Shown piece after piece: positions 23,919 to 26,280 of a stretch of 26,280 nt of DNA. The position numbers were made by a program, and so were the translations under genes. The notes under the pieces were generated by a model, which was not told the origin of the DNA, searched no databases, and saw nothing but the letters and a program-made list of their open reading frames with translations. Within the stretch, counting starts at the first letter, position 1; each line of letters starts with the position of its first letter. The DNA is from Chloroflexota bacterium (lineage in GTDB: Bacteria > Chloroflexota > Ktedonobacteria > Ktedonobacterales > Ktedonobacteraceae): positions 1 to 26,280 of the forward strand of contig VBHI01000309.1 in the NCBI GenBank assembly GCA_005881495.1. The letters are read 5' to 3'.

Positions 23919-24797
23919 TTACGTAGGCGGCATATGCTTCCATAACCGTAACCATTCTTCAATGCTTAACGTTTCAGCGCGACGGCTGGTATCAATATCC
24001 GCTGCCGCGAGCCACGCCCTGATGTCTTCATTTTTACGGTGCAGTCCGTGAGTAAGCGAATTGTGCAGTTGCTTGCGCCGTTCAGAAAAGCCTGCCTGTA
24101 CTACACGAAAGAATGTATCCCGCTCCACCGCTGCCAGTGGCGCCTCAGCTTGAAGATCAATGCGCAATATGGCTGAGTCCACTTTCGGTGGTGGATAGAA
24201 TGCACTCGCGGGAACACGCGCTATAATGCGCGGTCGTCCGTAAAATTGAATGCTCACAGCCAGTAAACTGAGATCCCCCGGCTCGGCAACGATCCGCTGA
24301 GCGACCTCTTGCTGCACCATTACCACAAGCAGACGCGGTGGGTTAGTACTCTCCAGGAAATGACGAAACGTCGGAGCAGTGATATAATATGGCAAGTTTG
24401 CTACGAGCTTATACGGCCTCGCGTCAAATACATCTGCCGGGTCAACGAAAAGCAAATTGCGCGCCAACAACTCGACGTTCGCATATTTACTTGTAGTCTT
24501 CGCCAGCAAGGCCAGCATATCTCGCTCTAACTCGACCGCCACAACGCGCCTGGCATGTTTCGCTAACTCCCGTGTCAGTACACCAGTGCCAGCGCCCAGC
24601 TCTAGTATCTCGTCGTTCGCGCTGACCTCTGCCGCCTCGACGATTTTCGCCAATACCGAACGATCGACCAGGAAATTTTGTCCAAAAGACTTGTTTGGAC
24701 GCATATGATGTGCATAAAGTACATTGCGTAGCTCACGCACATTCGTCAGATCTATCTCTCCAAACGCCTCAGGGATGCTCTCAACTATATCTGTCAC
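23919..24797 (-). CDS. rsmA: 16S rRNA (adenine1518-N6/adenine1519-N6)-dimethyltransferase RsmA/KsgA
   Basis: Dimethylates two adjacent adenines in the 3'-terminal hairpin of 16S rRNA during 30S maturation, using S-adenosylmethionine. About 292 residues from the GTG at 24797, the usual family length. Motifs: PNKSFGQNFLVD near the N-terminus, SAM-binding ILELGAGTGVLTREL, acidic VAVELERDM, catalytic NLPYYIT, and the C-terminal FYPPPKVDSAILR and FSERRKQLHN. An upstream in-frame TTG (24842) would translate the purine-rich GGAGGGGAGGGGAG ribosome-site region, so the GTG is preferred but not proven. It appears to stand alone, with a palindromic repeat upstream. Loss of this enzyme gives kasugamycin resistance in other bacteria. 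Confidence 0.95.
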   Translation of the reverse strand: MTDIVESIPEAFGEIDLTNVRELRNVLYAHHMRPNKSFGQNFLVDRSVLAKIVEAAEVSANDEILELGAGTGVLTRELAKHARRVVAVELERDMLALLAKTTSKYANVELLARNLLFVDPADVFDARPYKLVANLPYYITAPTFRHFLESTNPPRLLVVMVQQEVAQRIVAEPGDLSLLAVSIQFYGRPRIIARVPASAFYPPPKVDSAILRIDLQAEAPLAAVERDTFFRVVQAGFSERRKQLHNSLTHGLHRKNEDIRAWLAAADIDTSRRAETLSIEEWLRLWKHMPPT

Positions 24798-24915
24798 AGT
24801 CTCTCTTCTTCTCCCCTCCCCTCCTTGACATCCTACCTTCAATTAGTATGTTATCTATTGTACCAAAATGACAAACAAAAGGATACTCTGCCTGCATCAT
24901 CCGCCTGAAATGTTC

Positions 24916-24936
24916 GGGCGACCTTTCCGGTCGCCC
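24916..24936 (+). repeat. Single GGTCGCCC palindrome
   Basis: GGGCGACC-TTTCC-GGTCGCCC is a perfect 8-bp inverted repeat in the 187-base gap upstream of rsmA. It is one unit of the family seen in clusters at 4402-4520 and, with T/A substitutions, 21291-21407. It may also act as terminator of the gene ending at 24985. Confidence 0.75.
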
Positions 24937-24984
24937 TGCTCCTCTTCCTCTCTTGTTCCCTTCCGTCACCCTTGCTACCCCATA

Positions 24985-25617
24985 TTACCATCCCCAGGGG
25001 CCACGCCAGCGATTGGTATAACGCCAGCGCCTCTGACCGTTACTTGCACGTCCCAGTCCTCTTCCAACACGGAAAAGCATAATAGGAATACCCACCAGCA
25101 GTACCAGTAGGAATGGAAGCAGCAATACAAGAATGATGACTCCGGCCACCGCCAGGAAAGCGCCAAGAATGTGCATAAGCGGACCAAAGAAGATCAGCCC
25201 CAGAATGATGAGCCAGACCCATCTTGCGGGGTTCCTCATGCGGCGCCGTGCGAATGGTGGGACGCTCAACTGCTGATAACTGGCGTTATTCGGGCGATAC
25301 TGATACTCGTATGCGTCGCCGTCGGGACTGAATTGTTGCCGTTGTGTCTGCAGCGGTGCAGTTACTGGACGACTCGTGTCAATTTTTTCACCGCTTTGGC
25401 TGGTATCCGCCGTGTCCAGTGCCATATATCCGTTTTGATAATTGTTCGGCGTTTCGCTTTGTACCATTGGCAGGTCATACAGCGAGGTAGGTTCATCTTT
25501 TGGTGTATTCGGTTTGGTTGACCAATAATAGGGCTGCGCTGGGACATCTATTTCTTCTTCGTCCTGTGACTGCTGCTCTCCTGACTGCGACCTCGGGACA
25601 AATTCTTGCTGATCCAT
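24985..25617 (-). CDS. Unknown two-helix membrane protein with acidic, Gln-rich N-terminal region
   Basis: A 210-residue protein of unknown function. The first 120 residues are polar and probably disordered (rich in Gln, Ser, Asp, Glu, Asn and Tyr). A basic patch PFARRRMRNPARW leads into two closely spaced membrane helices (about 130-180: WVWLIILGLIFFGPLMHILG, then VIILVLLLPFLLVLLVG). The short tail is Arg/Trp-rich (RRWRYTNRWRGPWGW). The start at 25617 is well supported by AAGGAG 8 bases upstream; the frame is open for 48 more codons but without a ribosome site. The topology suggests a cytoplasmic scaffold anchored by a hairpin. A long N-terminal region of this composition is the kind of sequence Ser/Thr kinases modify, but that is conjecture. 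Confidence 0.75.
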   Translation of the reverse strand: MDQQEFVPRSQSGEQQSQDEEEIDVPAQPYYWSTKPNTPKDEPTSLYDLPMVQSETPNNYQNGYMALDTADTSQSGEKIDTSRPVTAPLQTQRQQFSPDGDAYEYQYRPNNASYQQLSVPPFARRRMRNPARWVWLIILGLIFFGPLMHILGAFLAVAGVIILVLLLPFLLVLLVGIPIMLFRVGRGLGRASNGQRRWRYTNRWRGPWGW

Positions 25618-25730
25618 CTCAGGAACTCCTTCCCCATGTCCATGGGTACGTGTGGAACCATTACTTATATGTACGCTATCGAGATGCAAGAGTTGCACGA
25701 GGGTGAATACTTTAAGATACCTTTCTCTAG

Positions 25731-25769
25731 GCTTTGTTGTGTCGAACAGCCCATTCGACACAACAAAGC
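25731..25769 (-). terminator. 16-bp perfect hairpin after the linker-protein gene
   Basis: GCTTTGTTGTGTCGAA (25731-25746) and TTCGACACAACAAAGC (25754-25769) pair perfectly around the 7-base loop CAGCCCA. On the minus strand it starts 10 bases after the stop at 25780, the normal place for a terminator. The T-run (TTTT) is on the plus-strand side only, so the classical U-tail is missing for the minus gene. Confidence 0.65.
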
Positions 25770-25779
25770 TTTTGCGCTA

Positions 25780-26280
25780 CTATTGTTTGTTGAATAAGTA
25801 AGTATTGCTACCGTTGGTCGAACTGGCGTCGACCACCTTGAGTTGTGGTCCTTGCGTGGAAATAGTAAGAGTTTCCGTAGTGGTTATCTGACCACAATTG
25901 CTGACGACAAATACGACCGTGAAGGGAGAGCTATACTGGGTGCTTTTTGTACCCCAATTGCAGTCGGTCGTAGGATAGTTGGAAGTGGCTTGAACGGTCA
26001 TATTCAAGCCATTATTCGTGATGTTCATAGTAGTGATACCCTTGGTGCTCGAGTTGGAGTTGACCCAGTTACCGCTCAACGCTGCGGCAGGCGCGACGGT
26101 AGCAGTAGCATTGGCGTTGGCCTGAGCTGTGGCCGTGGCGTTAGCGTTAGCGTTAGCGTTGTTAGCTTTGGCCGTCGCTGTGGCGTTGGCATTGCCGTGG
26201 GTCTGCGCTGTGCCGGTGGCATTGGCGTTGGCCGTGCCCGTGGCGTTGGCGTTAGCGCTGGTATTGGCGCTGGCCGTGCC
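25780..26280 (-). CDS. Secreted or surface protein with Ala/Asn/Thr linker, C-terminal part (5' partial)
   Basis: The minus-strand frame is open from the stop at 25780 to the window edge (166 residues), so the gene begins outside the window; a start at TTG 26079 would be artificial. The visible N-terminal 65 or so residues are a low-complexity linker of Ala, Asn, Thr and Gly (ANANATATA-like). The last 100 residues are a beta-rich domain: SGNWVNSNSSTKGITTMNIT, then TTDCNWGTKSTQYSSPFTVV and a second Cys in VVSNCGQ. This W-V-N...T-x-G-I-T...D-C-x-W-G pattern recurs in secreted or anchored proteins of Ktedonobacteria and relatives, although no function is known to me. The two Cys may form a disulfide, which fits an outside location. 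The missing N-terminus may hold a membrane anchor or kinase domain. Confidence 0.7.
   Translation of the reverse strand, partial: GTASANTSANANATGTANANATGTAQTHGNANATATAKANNANANANATATAQANANATATVAPAAALSGNWVNSNSSTKGITTMNITNNGLNMTVQATSNYPTTDCNWGTKSTQYSSPFTVVFVVSNCGQITTTETLTISTQGPQLKVVDASSTNGSNTYLFNKQ
26096..26280 (-). repeat. Low-complexity GCNAAC/GCNACG coding repeat
   Basis: Degenerate six-base units of the type GCGTTA, GCGTTG and GCCGTG (plus strand) encode the Ala-Asn and Ala-Thr linker of the partial gene. Three adjacent GCGTTA copies stand at about 26139-26156. The region can slip during replication and continues past the window edge. Confidence 0.75.

Overview
The window looks like chromosomal DNA of a Chloroflexota bacterium of the Ktedonobacteria type (for example Ktedonobacter or Dictyobacter). 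This is inferred from style rather than from a marker gene: two large eukaryotic-like Ser/Thr kinases side by side (one with a TPR tail, one with a membrane-anchored sensor tail), a secreted Ala/Asn/Thr-linker protein, mid GC, an IS110 element, and short GGTCGCCC/GGTCAACC palindromic repeats scattered between genes.

Layout. 1-4.4 kb (+): the end of a CaCA-family cation exchanger, then a choline-kinase-like phosphotransferase and a dimethylglycine/sarcosine-dehydrogenase-like FAD-GcvT gene broken by two internal deletions. 4.4-7.5 kb (-): a bifunctional class A penicillin-binding protein and a tightly linked unknown protein. 7.85-9.75 kb (+): a two-gene ABC exporter closed by a very long hairpin. 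10.06-13.33 kb (+): RecQ helicase, then an alpha/beta hydrolase interrupted by one in-frame TAG where relatives have Trp. 13.39-15.15 kb (-): a Fur-family repressor and a ferritin-like/VIT1 fusion (MbfA-like iron exporter), with a strong sigma70-like promoter and a near-consensus Fur box. 15.36-17.3 kb: a single-domain response regulator, a small DUF5808-like protein, a decayed DUF1801-like remnant and a two-part protein with an ABM-like C-terminus. 17.5-19.25 kb (-): an IS110-family element with an intact DEDD transposase and a 298-base upstream non-coding region that probably encodes a bridge RNA. 19.25-23.8 kb (-): the two kinases, separated by a tandem repeat array. 23.9-26.28 kb (-): RsmA, a two-helix membrane protein with an acidic/Gln-rich N-terminal region, and the C-terminal part of a secreted linker protein running off the right edge.

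How the parts fit. The clearest regulated module is iron: a Fur-like repressor sits beside its own box and is transcribed with a putative iron exporter/ferritin. The choline kinase/demethylase pair suggests methylamine or betaine one-carbon use, now apparently lost. Three broken genes (FAD-GcvT, hydrolase, DUF1801 remnant) and an IS in 26 kb suggest either a decaying region or, for the first two, sequence errors. The most novel lead is the candidate IS110 bridge RNA: its last hairpin carries in its loop a 9-nt sequence repeated just beyond the transposase stop, where a donor guide would be expected to match. No CRISPR array, tRNA or rRNA was seen.
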